Shown one piece after another: positions 37,859-48,332 of a DNA stretch of 64,000 bases. Under the pieces are notes generated by a model. The model searched no databases and was not told the DNA's origin. It saw only the letters and a list, made by a program, of their open reading frames with translations. Each line of letters starts with the position of its first letter. Positions within the stretch are counted from its first letter, which is position 1. The stretch is from Arenimonas maotaiensis (GTDB taxonomy: Bacteria; Pseudomonadota; Gammaproteobacteria; Xanthomonadales; Xanthomonadaceae). The stretch lies in contig NZ_BMFO01000003.1 of NCBI RefSeq assembly GCF_014638745.1, positions 205,976-269,975 on the forward strand, in the 5' to 3' direction. A program made the translations under genes and the position numbers.

Positions 37859-39367
37859 TCATTCGGCGATCGCGGCCGCGATGGCGTCGTGCAGGGCCAC
37901 GGCCTCGGCCAGCGGCAGATAGCGCACGGCCAGCGGCGGCTCGAAGCTGCCGGCGTTGACGGTGTCGCAGAACACCGTGGCCATGCCGTGCCGGCGGTCG
38001 AACGGCGACTGCTTCAGGTACACGGCCTGCACCTTGCGTACTTCGGCGAAGCGCCAGGTCTTGCCGATCCAGCCTTCGCGTACGGCGATCAGGCCGTTGC
38101 CGTACGAATAGCCGGCGTGCTTGGCCCATTGTTTCGATTGGAACCACAGCCACGGATGCGACAGCAGCAGGAGCAGGCCCCAGGCGTGCAGCCAGTACAC
38201 CAGGATCGCGGCGGGAACCAGCAGGAACAGCGCCGGCGCCTTGAATTCGCGCTTCCAGGCGTCGGGGTGCAGGGGCCGCCAGCCGTCCACCGGCCACGCA
38301 CGTGCCGGCAGCACCGTGTTGATGATGCCGGCGACCTGTTCGGCGTCGGCGATGGGCGCCAGCTGCCAGTGCGCCTCCATGGTTTCCGACTTCGCGCCCT
38401 TGCCGCCGGCCGCGTCCACGCGCAGGTCGAAGCGTGCCACCTGACGCTGCAGCCAGCTTTGGCGCAGGGTCCAGGCTTGGATGCGGGTGCGCGGCAACGC
38501 GCCCTCGAAGCGGTTCAGCAGGCCGCGCGCCAGACTCAAGCGTTGGCGGTCGGCGCGCAGGGTGAAGCCGTGATAGTGCAGGAACGCCTGCGCCACCGAA
38601 ATCAGGCGCAACGCCACGAACGCCACCAGCAGCACCAGCAGGCCGGCCAGCGCATAGCGCGCCGGGCCGATCGCGGTCAGTTCCGCGCCCTGGTTCCACA
38701 GCCAGCCGGCGGCGCGGTTCAGCGTCGCGCGCGCCAGGCCTTGATCGAATTGGAAGGCGGCGCCGAGCCCGGCGGCGACCAGCACCATGCCCTTGTTAGA
38801 CACCAGTCCCAGCTTCAGCAGTTCGCGCCAGTCCAGCTGCAGCAAGGGCGCGTCCGCCGCGTTGCCGGCGTCATCGTCGGCCACTCCGGCCCCGGCGGGC
38901 GGCGTTTCGGCTTCGCCGCTGCGGACCAACTGCCGGAGACGCTCGGCCTCGGGCAGCCCGAGCACGCGCATGCGGCCTTCTTCCTTGTCGCCGCCGCCGG
39001 TTTCCAGGCGCACTTCGGCCACGCCCATCAGCCGGTGCAGCGGGTTCCGGTGCAGGCTCACGTTCTGGATGCGGGTGAAGGCGATGTCGCGCACGGTGCG
39101 CTGCAGCAGTCCGGAACGGATCACGATGCGGTCGGCGCCGATGCGGTAGCGGAAGCTGTAGTAACGCGCCACCGCCAGCGGCACCATCACCCCGGCGCCG
39201 ATCAGACCCCAGAATTCGTAGCGGTCGCCGCGGCCGGTGAACAGCAGGATCAACAGCGGCACGATGAACTGCTTGAGCACGTTGAACAGCTCGAACAGCC
39301 AGGACAGCGGATGCAGCCGCTGCTCCGGCATGCCGGCGGCGATGGCCTCAGAGCGCGCTGTCGTCAC
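37859..39367 (-). CDS. PH domain-containing membrane protein (YdbT-like)
   Basis: A 502-residue protein with repeated bacterial PH (bPH2) domains separated by membrane helices. Strands such as YRIGADRIVIRSGLLQRTVRDIAF, LHYHGFTLRADRQRLSLARG and GYSYGNGLIAVREGWIGKTW start the three PH units. An acidic loop of about 30 residues interrupts the first half. The family is always found with a smaller YdbS-like partner, here the overlapping gene at 39348. The function of the pair is unknown, possibly membrane stress. Confidence 0.85.
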   Translation of the reverse strand: MTTARSEAIAAGMPEQRLHPLSWLFELFNVLKQFIVPLLILLFTGRGDRYEFWGLIGAGVMVPLAVARYYSFRYRIGADRIVIRSGLLQRTVRDIAFTRIQNVSLHRNPLHRLMGVAEVRLETGGGDKEEGRMRVLGLPEAERLRQLVRSGEAETPPAGAGVADDDAGNAADAPLLQLDWRELLKLGLVSNKGMVLVAAGLGAAFQFDQGLARATLNRAAGWLWNQGAELTAIGPARYALAGLLVLLVAFVALRLISVAQAFLHYHGFTLRADRQRLSLARGLLNRFEGALPRTRIQAWTLRQSWLQRQVARFDLRVDAAGGKGAKSETMEAHWQLAPIADAEQVAGIINTVLPARAWPVDGWRPLHPDAWKREFKAPALFLLVPAAILVYWLHAWGLLLLLSHPWLWFQSKQWAKHAGYSYGNGLIAVREGWIGKTWRFAEVRKVQAVYLKQSPFDRRHGMATVFCDTVNAGSFEPPLAVRYLPLAEAVALHDAIAAAIAE

Positions 39368-39845
39368 GGCGGTGGTCCGGAATCAGCGCATCGCGCAGCA
39401 GGGTGGCGGTTTTCAGGCTGAAGCCGCCCTGCTTCAGGGCATGGCTTTGCGTGCCGGCGGTATGGATCACCAGCGTGGCCAGGCCGCGTGCCCGTTCCAG
39501 CGGGCCGTTGTGGATGTCCAGATGCTGCACCCGCGAGCGCGGCACGAACACCTCGCTGCGCCACCAGCGGCCCTTGCGCAGGCGGAAGCCGCCGTCCTCC
39601 AGGCGCCAGAACGTGCACCACCAGCGGCTGTGTCCGACCAGCAGGCCCAAGCCGATGCAGGCCAAGGCCACCGGCACTGTCACGCTCAGCCCCCACCAGC
39701 CCGGCATCAGGGTCAGCGGCAGGATGGTTGCCGGCACGATCGGAATCAGGAACGGCAACAGCGTGGAGACCCGCATCAGCGGTCGGGCGGCCGGGTCGAG
39801 GCGGTTCCACTCCCGGGAGTCCGGCGTTTGCGCGTCATAGGTCAT
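39348..39845 (-). CDS. PH domain-containing membrane protein (YdbS-like)
   Basis: A 165-residue protein with two membrane helices near the N-terminus (LLPFLIPIVPATILPLTLMP and WGLSVTVPVALACIGLGLLV) and one bPH2 domain (ALERARGLATLVIHTAGTQSHA is its final part). Its 3' end overlaps the larger YdbT-like gene by 20 bases, which supports a two-protein unit. The ATG at 39845 overlaps the stop of the acyltransferase gene (ATGA); ribosome-binding sequence is weak, consistent with coupling. The frame extends to a GTG at 39902, which would overlap the upstream gene. Confidence 0.85.
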   Translation of the reverse strand: MTYDAQTPDSREWNRLDPAARPLMRVSTLLPFLIPIVPATILPLTLMPGWWGLSVTVPVALACIGLGLLVGHSRWWCTFWRLEDGGFRLRKGRWWRSEVFVPRSRVQHLDIHNGPLERARGLATLVIHTAGTQSHALKQGGFSLKTATLLRDALIPDHRRDDSAL

Positions 39846-40735
39846 CGGTAAGTGCTCTTGTCGGTGCGGTCGGGTCGTATGCTGAAGCGTTTGTAGGTCC
39901 ACTGGTACTGCCGGAAGTCACGATCGGCGATGGCCTGCACGCGCCGGTTCATGGCCGCCAGCGCCACTGACAGGTCGGGGTCGTGCAGCCCCGGTTCCTC
40001 GGCTTCGAAGTGCAGGCTGAAGCCGTCGCCGCGGCGTTCGGCATAGGCGAACAGCACCGGCGCGCCGGTGCGCTGTGCCAGCTTGGCGATCAGGCTGAGA
40101 GTCAGCGCCGGGCGGCCGTAGAACGGCGCGAATTCGCCGCCGCCTTCCTTGGGTTGGTGGTCCGGGGTGATACCGACCGTCTCGCCGTTCTGCAGGGCGC
40201 GCAGCAGCGGCCGCATGGCGGTGGCCTCGGCCGGCACCAGGCGCACGTTGTCGCCGCCGCGTGCCAGCTGCAGGAAGCGGTCGGCGCCGGCGCTTTCCGG
40301 CACCCGGTACACCAGGCTGAACGGCCCGCGCGCGGCCAGGCATTCGATCACCAGTTCCCAGTTGCCGTAATGCGGTACCGCCAGCAACACACCCTTGCCG
40401 CGGGCGCGGGCCTCGGCGTACAGCGCCTCGCCGTGCACCTCGTTCACCAGAGCCAGCACCCGCTGCCGCGGCCGGGTCCAGACCGCCAAGGTCTCCATCA
40501 GGGTCTGGCCGGTCGAGCGCATCAGTTCGCGGGTGTGTTGCTCCCGTACGGCCGGCGTCTCGGCCAAGCCGATCAGTGCCAGGTTGCGCCGGGTGACGCG
40601 GGTCTCCCGGCTGTTCATGGCATAGCCCAGGCGCCCTATTGCCCCGCCCAGAATCCGTAGCCAGGACAGCGGCAACAGGCCGATGAGCCAAGCCGATCGG
40701 TACAGGATTTGGCCGTAAAAAGCGGAGCGCGTCAT
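39842..40735 (-). CDS. LpxL/HtrB-like lysophospholipid acyltransferase
   Basis: A 297-residue inner-membrane acyltransferase with an N-terminal membrane anchor (YRSAWLIGLLPLSWLRILGG). The catalytic motif is HYGNWE (in VPHYGNWELVIE), and TPDHQPKEGG plus RRGDGFSLHFEAEE are later family motifs. LpxL-type enzymes add secondary acyl chains to lipid A; others act on ornithine or phospholipids, so the exact substrate is open. The start is ATG at 40735. It is the first gene of a coupled group with the YdbS/YdbT pair, which hints at an envelope role for all three. Confidence 0.9.
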   Translation of the reverse strand: MTRSAFYGQILYRSAWLIGLLPLSWLRILGGAIGRLGYAMNSRETRVTRRNLALIGLAETPAVREQHTRELMRSTGQTLMETLAVWTRPRQRVLALVNEVHGEALYAEARARGKGVLLAVPHYGNWELVIECLAARGPFSLVYRVPESAGADRFLQLARGGDNVRLVPAEATAMRPLLRALQNGETVGITPDHQPKEGGGEFAPFYGRPALTLSLIAKLAQRTGAPVLFAYAERRGDGFSLHFEAEEPGLHDPDLSVALAAMNRRVQAIADRDFRQYQWTYKRFSIRPDRTDKSTYR

Positions 40736-40839
40736 CGTGTCAGTGTACGGGATTTGGCCTTTTCCGGAATTTGCGGAACTTTTTCCGGGATGTATCGGTC
40801 TAACTGTGCCGAAACCCCGCAAAAGGCCGTCCGCCGCGC

Positions 40840-41277
40840 ATGATTGCCCTGATCCAGCGTGTCAAGCACGCACACGTTGACGTCGCCGGCGAGCGGGTGG
40901 GTCAAATCGGCCAGGGCCTGTTGGTGCTGGCCGCGGTACAGCCCGGCGACACCCCGCAACGCATCGAGCGCATGGCCGCACGCCTGCTCGGCTACCGCGT
41001 GTTCTCCGATGCCGCCGGCAAGATGAACCTGTCGGTGCAGGCGGTCAATGGCGGCGTGTTGTTGGTCAGCCAGTTCACCTTGGCGGCCGACACCGATTCC
41101 GGCATGCGGCCCAGCTTCACCTCGGCCGCACCGCCGGAAGAGGGCTTGGCCGGTTTCAATGCGCTGGTCGAAGCCGTGCGCCGCCGGCACAGCGAGGTGG
41201 CCACCGGCCGCTTCGGGGCCGACATGCAGGTCGGTCTGCTCAACGACGGTCCGGTGACCTTCTGGCTTGAAACATAA
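40840..41277 (+). CDS. dtd: D-aminoacyl-tRNA deacylase
   Basis: A 145-residue enzyme that hydrolyses D-aminoacyl-tRNA and glycyl-tRNAAla as translation quality control. Both cross-dimer signatures are visible: SQFTLAADT (near residue 80) and the C-terminal GPVTFWLET. The length is that of the family. It is transcribed away from the acyltransferase gene and precedes rpoD by 87 bases. Confidence 0.97.
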   Translation: MIALIQRVKHAHVDVAGERVGQIGQGLLVLAAVQPGDTPQRIERMAARLLGYRVFSDAAGKMNLSVQAVNGGVLLVSQFTLAADTDSGMRPSFTSAAPPEEGLAGFNALVEAVRRRHSEVATGRFGADMQVGLLNDGPVTFWLET

Positions 41278-41321
41278 GTTGTTTTAATTCAAAGAGATAC
41301 GGACGGACTCCGGAGCTCTGT

Positions 41322-41327
41322 TATAAT
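41322..41327 (+). promoter_or_regulatory. Candidate -10 element for rpoD
   Basis: A perfect TATAAT 38 bases before the rpoD ATG, in an AT-rich patch (CTGTTATAATATG). No convincing TTGACA lies 16-18 bases upstream, so the full promoter is uncertain. Confidence 0.5.
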
Positions 41328-41364
41328 ATGCGGTTCCCCTCAACCCTTGGCCACACGAGCGACT

Positions 41365-43197
<1,833 letters not shown>

Positions 43198-43204
43198 GCC
43201 TGCC

Positions 43205-43280
<76 letters not shown>

Positions 43281-43285
43281 ACGCG

Positions 43286-43311
43286 AAACCCCGCCGCACG
43301 GCGGGGTTTTT
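43286..43311 (+). terminator. Rho-independent terminator after the tRNA
   Basis: CCCCGCC (43289-43295) pairs with GGCGGGG (43300-43306), flanked by AAA before and five Ts after. It lies five bases after the tRNA 3' end and closes the rpoD-tRNA unit. Confidence 0.88.
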
Positions 43312-43355
43312 CGTGCCGGCTGCGCTATCATGAAGGCCGGAAAAGGAAACCCGCC

Positions 43356-44021
43356 ATGCTGCAGACCGTCGAACACGCCACCGCCAAAACCCCCGCCTGG
43401 AGCGTCATCTGGCTGCACGGCCTGGGCGCCGACGGCAACGACTTCGCGCCGATCGTGCCCGAGCTGGTGCGGCCGGGCTGGCCCGGCATCCGCTTCGTGT
43501 TCCCGCACGCGCCGGTGCGTCCGGTCAGCATCAACGGCGGCGCGCGCATGCGCGCCTGGTACGACATCGTCAGCATGGAGCTGGACAAGCGCGCCGACGA
43601 GGCCGGGCTGCGCGAGTCGATGGGCGAAGTCGACCGGCTGATCGCGCGCGAACGCGACCGCGGCGTGCCGCTGTCGCGCATCGTGCTGGCCGGCTTCTCG
43701 CAGGGCGGCGCGGTGGTGCTGGCGCACGCGCTGCGCCAGCGCGTGCCGGTGGCCGGTGTGATGGCGCTGTCCACCTATCTGCCGCTGGGCGGCAAGAACG
43801 CCGAGGAGCGCACGCCCGAGTCGGCCTCGATTCCGGTGTTCATGGCGCACGGCGCGTTCGATCCGGTGATTCCGCTCGGCCTGGGCGAACATAGCCGGCG
43901 CCAGCTGCAGACCTTCGGCTTGGACGTGCGCTTCAAATCCTATCCCATGCAGCACAGCGTCTGCGCCGAGGAGATCCGCGACATGGCGGATTGGCTCGGG
44001 GAGCGTTTCGCCGCGCGATGA
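43356..44021 (+). CDS. Carboxylesterase/phospholipase family alpha/beta hydrolase
   Basis: A 221-residue hydrolase of the small carboxylesterase (acyl-protein-thioesterase-like) group. It opens with WLHGLGADGNDFAPIVPEL. The nucleophile Ser is in AGFSQGGAVVL, the Asp in HGAFDPVIP and the His in YPMQHSVCAEE. No signal peptide, so it acts in the cytoplasm on short-chain esters or acylated proteins. The ATG at 43356 follows a good GGAAA site. It overlaps algZ by four bases (ATGA). Confidence 0.92.
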   Translation: MLQTVEHATAKTPAWSVIWLHGLGADGNDFAPIVPELVRPGWPGIRFVFPHAPVRPVSINGGARMRAWYDIVSMELDKRADEAGLRESMGEVDRLIARERDRGVPLSRIVLAGFSQGGAVVLAHALRQRVPVAGVMALSTYLPLGGKNAEERTPESASIPVFMAHGAFDPVIPLGLGEHSRRQLQTFGLDVRFKSYPMQHSVCAEEIRDMADWLGERFAAR

Positions 44022-45046
44022 GCCGGAGCGGCCAGCCGCTGCCGGATTTCTGCCGGCCGCCGCGCATCGCCGCGGTGTGCGGCATCACGCAGCTGGCGGT
44101 GGTATTGCTGTTCCTGTCGCCGCTCGGCGTGCATCCCGGCGGACTGACCACTTTCCTGGCGGCTTCGGCGTTCGCGCAATGGCTGGCATTGAGCGCCGCC
44201 GTGCTGCTGTGCCGGCTCGGGCCGGCATTGGCCGGCTTGCCGCTGCCGTTGGCCTCGGCCGTGGCGGCGACATCGGTCGGCACGGTGTCGGCGCTGGCGG
44301 CCTGGCTGCTGTACGTGCTCGACCGCGAGTCGCAATACCGCGCGCTGCAGCATCTGGGTGCGGTGCAGTTCAGCCTCGGCACGGCGCTGATGATGGCGCT
44401 GCTGTGCGCGGTGATGCTGCGCTACTTCTACGTGCGCGAACAATGGCAGGCGCAGGTGAAGGCCAATGCCGCCGCCGCGCTGCAGGCCCTACAGGCGCGC
44501 ATCAATCCGCACTTCCTGTTCAATTCGATGAACACCATCGCCGCCCTAGTGCGCAAAGACGCCGCCACCGCCGAACGCGCCATCGAGGACCTGTCCGACC
44601 TGTTCCGCGCCGCGCTCGGCGATGAACGCGCCGACGCCAGCTTGGCCGAGGAACTACAGGTGGTGCGCCAGTACCTGGCCATCGAGCAGCTGCGTCTGGG
44701 CGCGCGCCTGCGCGTCGACTGGCATCTGACCGAAGATCTGCCGCTGCAGTGCCGATTGCCGCGCCTGTTGCTGCAGCCGCTGTTCGAGAACGCGGTGCTG
44801 CACGGCATCGCGCCGCGGCCGGAAGGCGGCGAGATCCGCGTTACCGCCGACACCGCCGACGGCCGTCTGCGCCTGCGTCTGTGCAACCCGTTGCCATTGG
44901 CCGATGAGCCGGCCGGAGCCGGCCACGGCCACGCGCTGGCTTCGGTGACGCGACGGCTGGAGCTGTATTACGGCGGCCGCGCCCGTCTGCAGAGCGCGCG
45001 CGAGGATGGCCGCTTCGTCACCCGTCTGGAGCTGCCCTGTGACTAG
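44018..45046 (+). CDS. algZ: LytS/YehU-type sensor histidine kinase, AlgZ (FimS)-like
   Basis: A 342-residue membrane kinase. Four hydrophobic helices (about 20-150) precede the His_kinase domain with ALQARINPHFLFNSMNTIAALV, whose His is the phosphorylation site. A degenerate HATPase region follows. It is followed by a LytTR response regulator and then hemC, the same order as algZ-algR-hemC in Pseudomonas aeruginosa, where the pair controls alginate and type IV pili. The ATG at 44018 overlaps the esterase stop. Confidence 0.88.
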   Translation: MSRSGQPLPDFCRPPRIAAVCGITQLAVVLLFLSPLGVHPGGLTTFLAASAFAQWLALSAAVLLCRLGPALAGLPLPLASAVAATSVGTVSALAAWLLYVLDRESQYRALQHLGAVQFSLGTALMMALLCAVMLRYFYVREQWQAQVKANAAAALQALQARINPHFLFNSMNTIAALVRKDAATAERAIEDLSDLFRAALGDERADASLAEELQVVRQYLAIEQLRLGARLRVDWHLTEDLPLQCRLPRLLLQPLFENAVLHGIAPRPEGGEIRVTADTADGRLRLRLCNPLPLADEPAGAGHGHALASVTRRLELYYGGRARLQSAREDGRFVTRLELPCD

Positions 45047-45761
45047 GCCGCTGTCGGTGTTGGTGGTCGATGACGAGCCCTTGGCGGTCGAACGTCTGTG
45101 CGCCTTGCTGGCCGAGATGCCGGATTGCGCGCTCGCCGGCGTCGCCGGCAACACCAGGGAGGCCTGGCAGCTGGCCCAGCGTCTGCTGCCGGACGTGGTG
45201 CTGCTCGACATCGCCATGCCCGGCGAATCCGGGCTGGAATTGGCCGGCCGTCTGGCCACATTGCCGAAGCCGCCGGCCGTGGTGTTCTGCACCGCGTTCG
45301 GCCAGCATGCGCTGCAGGCCTTCGACGCGCAGGCCATTGATTATCTGTTGAAGCCGGTCCGCCGCGAACGTCTGGCCGACAGCCTGGCGCGCGCCCGCCG
45401 GCTGATCTCGATCTCCGTGCCGCCCGTGTCCGAGGCCTTCGTCGCCGCCACGGTCGGCGGCGTCATCCGCCGCATCGCGCTGGCCGACATCCGTTATCTG
45501 CACGCCGACGACAAGTACACCGTCGCCCACCATCAGGGCGGCGAACATGTGCTGGACCAGACGCTGAAGGAGCTCGAGCAGCAGTTCCCTGCGCAGCTGG
45601 TGCGCATCCACCGCAACTGCCTGGTCAACCGGGCGCAGCTGCAGGCCCTGCGCCGCGACGCCGACGGCCATGTCTGGGCGCTGCTGAAGGATATCCAGCG
45701 GCCGTTGGAGGTCAGCCGCCGCTGCGCCGGCGAGCTGAAGGACTGGTTCAAGGGCGGCTGA
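45039..45761 (+). CDS. algR: LytTR-family response regulator, AlgR-like
   Basis: A 240-residue regulator. The receiver has D11/D12 and phosphoacceptor Asp57 (DVVLLDIAMPGESG) and the conserved Lys in YLLKPV. The C-terminal LytTR DNA-binding domain starts near residue 145 (IRRIALADIRYLHADDKYTV) and contains LVRIHRNCLVN. The GTG start at 45039 overlaps the kinase stop by eight bases. The position before hemC supports the AlgR assignment. Its regulon here is unknown. Confidence 0.9.
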   Translation: MTRPLSVLVVDDEPLAVERLCALLAEMPDCALAGVAGNTREAWQLAQRLLPDVVLLDIAMPGESGLELAGRLATLPKPPAVVFCTAFGQHALQAFDAQAIDYLLKPVRRERLADSLARARRLISISVPPVSEAFVAATVGGVIRRIALADIRYLHADDKYTVAHHQGGEHVLDQTLKELEQQFPAQLVRIHRNCLVNRAQLQALRRDADGHVWALLKDIQRPLEVSRRCAGELKDWFKGG

Positions 45762-45796
45762 TGCCTCCGGCGCCGGCCGCGTGCGATAATGGACGC

Positions 45797-46714
45797 ATGC
45801 AGACCATCCGATTAGCCACCCGGGAAAGCGCGTTGGCGCTTTGGCAGACCAATCATGTCGCGGCGCTGTTGCGCGCGGCCCATCCCGGCTTGAACGTGGA
45901 GCTGGTGCCGATGACCACGCGCGGCGACCAGGTGCTGGACGTGTCGCTGGCCAAGATCGGCGGCAAGGGATTGTTCCTGAAGGAACTGGAAGTGGCGATG
46001 CTGGAAGGCCGCGCCGACGCCGCCGTGCATTCGCTGAAGGACGTGCCGATGGAGCTGGAGGACGGCTTCGCGCTGGCCGCTGTGCTGCGGCGCGACAACC
46101 CGTTCGACGCCTTCATCTCCGGCGCCTACGCCAGTCTTGACGAGCTGCCGCCCGGCGCGGTGGTCGGCACGTCCTCGCAGCGCCGGCAGGTGCAATTGCG
46201 GCAGTTGCGCCCGGATCTGGTGATCAAGGACCTGCGCGGCAACATCAACACGCGCCTGGCCAAGTCCGCGGCCGGCGAATTCGACGCCATCATCCTGGCC
46301 TGCGCCGGCCTCGAGCGCCTCGGCCTGCAGGCGCACATCCGTTCCGTGCTCGCGCCCGATACCTGGTGGCCGGCGGTGGCGCAGGGCGCCATCGCGGTCG
46401 AAACCCTCGACGCCCGCCCGGAGGTGTCCGCGCTGTTCGTGCCCCTCAACTGCAAAGAGACGGAAATCCGCGTGCGCGCCGAGCGCGCCTTGAACCGCCA
46501 GTTGCACGGCTCCTGCCAGGTGCCGGTGGCGGCGTATGCCGAGTTCGTCGAAGACCGCCTGCGCTTGACCGGCTGGGTCGGCGAAGCCAGCGAAAACACC
46601 TCCATCAGCGCGCAGGGCACGGGCGATGCCGAACATCCGGAGGCTTTGGGCGAATTCGTGGCCGAGAAGCTGTTCGCCCGCGGCGCGGCGGCGATGCTGA
46701 AACTGCCTCAGTAG
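45797..46714 (+). CDS. hemC: Hydroxymethylbilane synthase (porphobilinogen deaminase)
   Basis: A 305-residue enzyme of heme biosynthesis that joins four porphobilinogens. The start is TIRLATRESALALWQT, the substrate-binding region LRGNINTRLAKSAAGEFDAIILA, and the dipyrromethane-attaching Cys is in LHGSCQVPVAAYA. The ATG at 45797 matches the family start. hemD does not follow; the next gene is on the other strand and overlaps the hemC end by seven bases. Confidence 0.97.
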   Translation: MQTIRLATRESALALWQTNHVAALLRAAHPGLNVELVPMTTRGDQVLDVSLAKIGGKGLFLKELEVAMLEGRADAAVHSLKDVPMELEDGFALAAVLRRDNPFDAFISGAYASLDELPPGAVVGTSSQRRQVQLRQLRPDLVIKDLRGNINTRLAKSAAGEFDAIILACAGLERLGLQAHIRSVLAPDTWWPAVAQGAIAVETLDARPEVSALFVPLNCKETEIRVRAERALNRQLHGSCQVPVAAYAEFVEDRLRLTGWVGEASENTSISAQGTGDAEHPEALGEFVAEKLFARGAAAMLKLPQ

Positions 46715-47598
46715 TACAGGCTCACCACATGCCTGGCCTCGGCGAAGAACAGCCAGCGCCCGATGAACACGCCGAGCATGCCGGACACCGCGGCCAGGCT
46801 GTATAGCCAGGGTTGGTCCAAGGTCCAAGCGCCGAGACAGGCGATCAGCGGCAAGGCGTAACCGAAGAAGCTGCAGAACTCGCGGAAGCGTCCGCTGTGC
46901 CTGCGCGCCAGCACGTGCACCATTTCCTTGGTGATGAAGTTGGCTTCGGTGTGCGGATGCTCGAACACCGACACGCTGCGTTCCTCCGGCAGGCCGAGCG
47001 CGCTGCTGCGGGTGATCGCCAGCGGCCGGTCGTTGTTGCGCCAGTAGCGCGTCATCAGCCAGAGCGTGATCATGGCCAGAATCGCCAACGCCGGGGCGAA
47101 GGTCCATACCGCGTAGATCGAGGCCAGCCATAGTCCGCCGGTGTACAGGGCGGTGACCAGATAGATCGGTACTACGGTGGCGTGCGTCCAGGCCGGCACC
47201 GTCTTCAGGCAGTGATAGATCTTGGCGGTGCAGAACACGGTCAACAGGCTCAGCGCCATCAGCGCCGCGGCCAGGAATTTCTGCATCGGCCCGTGCTGCG
47301 GGAAAAAGACCAGCGCGCCGGCCGGCAGGAAGCACAGCACCGCCGCTACGCCCTCGCGCGACAGCCAGGCGCTGCGCCATTGCGAGAACGCGCGCCAGAC
47401 GCGCTCCTTGCGGCCCAGATGCAGGGTGGAGCTGAGCAGGCCGATGACCACGAACAGCGCGCCGGTGCCGAGCGTCAGGTAGTCGCGTACGCCGAAATCG
47501 CGGTCGTGGCCGAGCAGGGACGCGCCGAACCAGAACCACAGGCCGTAACCGGCGCCGGACAGCGTGCTGAAGAAGATGACGGAAAGGGCGGGATGCAT
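46708..47598 (-). CDS. DmsC-type membrane anchor of a molybdoenzyme (SoeC-like)
   Basis: A 296-residue membrane protein with eight or nine helices, resembling the DmsC/SoeC anchor subunit family. Helix one is SVIFFSTLSGAGYGLWFWFG, and LHLGRKERVWRAFSQWRSAWLSREG is the conserved loop between helices 2 and 3. It should pass electrons to or from the quinone pool. Its ATG overlaps the stop of the Fe-S subunit gene by one base. As the third gene of the three-subunit set it supports a complete respiratory complex. Overlaps the convergent hemC by seven bases. Confidence 0.88.
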   Translation of the reverse strand: MHPALSVIFFSTLSGAGYGLWFWFGASLLGHDRDFGVRDYLTLGTGALFVVIGLLSSTLHLGRKERVWRAFSQWRSAWLSREGVAAVLCFLPAGALVFFPQHGPMQKFLAAALMALSLLTVFCTAKIYHCLKTVPAWTHATVVPIYLVTALYTGGLWLASIYAVWTFAPALAILAMITLWLMTRYWRNNDRPLAITRSSALGLPEERSVSVFEHPHTEANFITKEMVHVLARRHSGRFREFCSFFGYALPLIACLGAWTLDQPWLYSLAAVSGMLGVFIGRWLFFAEARHVVSLYY

Positions 47599-48332
47599 CA
47601 GCGGCTCAGTATCCTGTCGAGCCAGCGCAGCGCCGCCGGCAATTGCGTGGTGTCCAGGGTTTCCTCGGCCGGCGCCGGGACCGGCTGTTTCCGGCGCGGC
47701 GGCAGGTAGCGGTTCACCGACCGGTAGCCCAGTTCCGGCATCAGTTCGCGGCCGCCGCGTTCGCGCGATTTCACCGACACCTCGGAATCCGGATCGGCGA
47801 AATCGCCGAAGCCGCGCGCGCGCGTCGGGCAGGCCTGCACGCAGGCCGGTTGGCGTTGCGCCTCGGGAATGCGCTGGTCGTAGATGCGGTCCACGCACAG
47901 CGTGCATTTCTTCATCACGCCTTCGCTCGGCGAGTATTCGCGCGCGCCGTACGGACAGGCCCAGGAGCACAGCTTGCAGCCGATGCAGGTGTCGGGATCG
48001 ACCAGCACGATGCCGTCCTCGGCGCGCTTGTGGCTGGCGCCGGTCGGGCAGACGCTGACGCAGGCCGGCGTCTCGCAATGCAGGCAGGAGCGCGGGAAGT
48101 GCAGGGTACTGGCCGGCTGGTCGCCGAGCGCGTCCAGCTCGTAGCTGTGCACGCGGTTGAACCAGACGCCGTCCGGTGCCGCGCCGTAGGCGTCCAGGTC
48201 CGGCAACGGGCCGGACGCGCCCTGGTCGTTCCATTCCTTGCAGGCCACCGCGCAGGCGTGGCAGCCGACGCAGATGTCGAGATCAATCAGCAGACCGAGC
48301 TTCTTGGCGGTCGTGGTCGGCAGGCGGGTCAT
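47598..48332 (-). CDS. Four-cluster ferredoxin-type subunit of molybdoenzyme (SoeB/DmsB-like)
   Basis: A 244-residue electron-transfer protein with sixteen cysteines in four [4Fe-4S] sets: CVGCHACAVACKEWN; CLHCETPACVSVCP; CIGCKLCSWACPYG; and CTLCVDRI with CVQACP. No signal peptide, consistent with a cytoplasm-facing complex. It links the catalytic subunit (overlapping upstream by four bases) to the membrane anchor (overlapping downstream by one). Confidence 0.93.
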   Translation of the reverse strand: MTRLPTTTAKKLGLLIDLDICVGCHACAVACKEWNDQGASGPLPDLDAYGAAPDGVWFNRVHSYELDALGDQPASTLHFPRSCLHCETPACVSVCPTGASHKRAEDGIVLVDPDTCIGCKLCSWACPYGAREYSPSEGVMKKCTLCVDRIYDQRIPEAQRQPACVQACPTRARGFGDFADPDSEVSVKSRERGGRELMPELGYRSVNRYLPPRRKQPVPAPAEETLDTTQLPAALRWLDRILSR

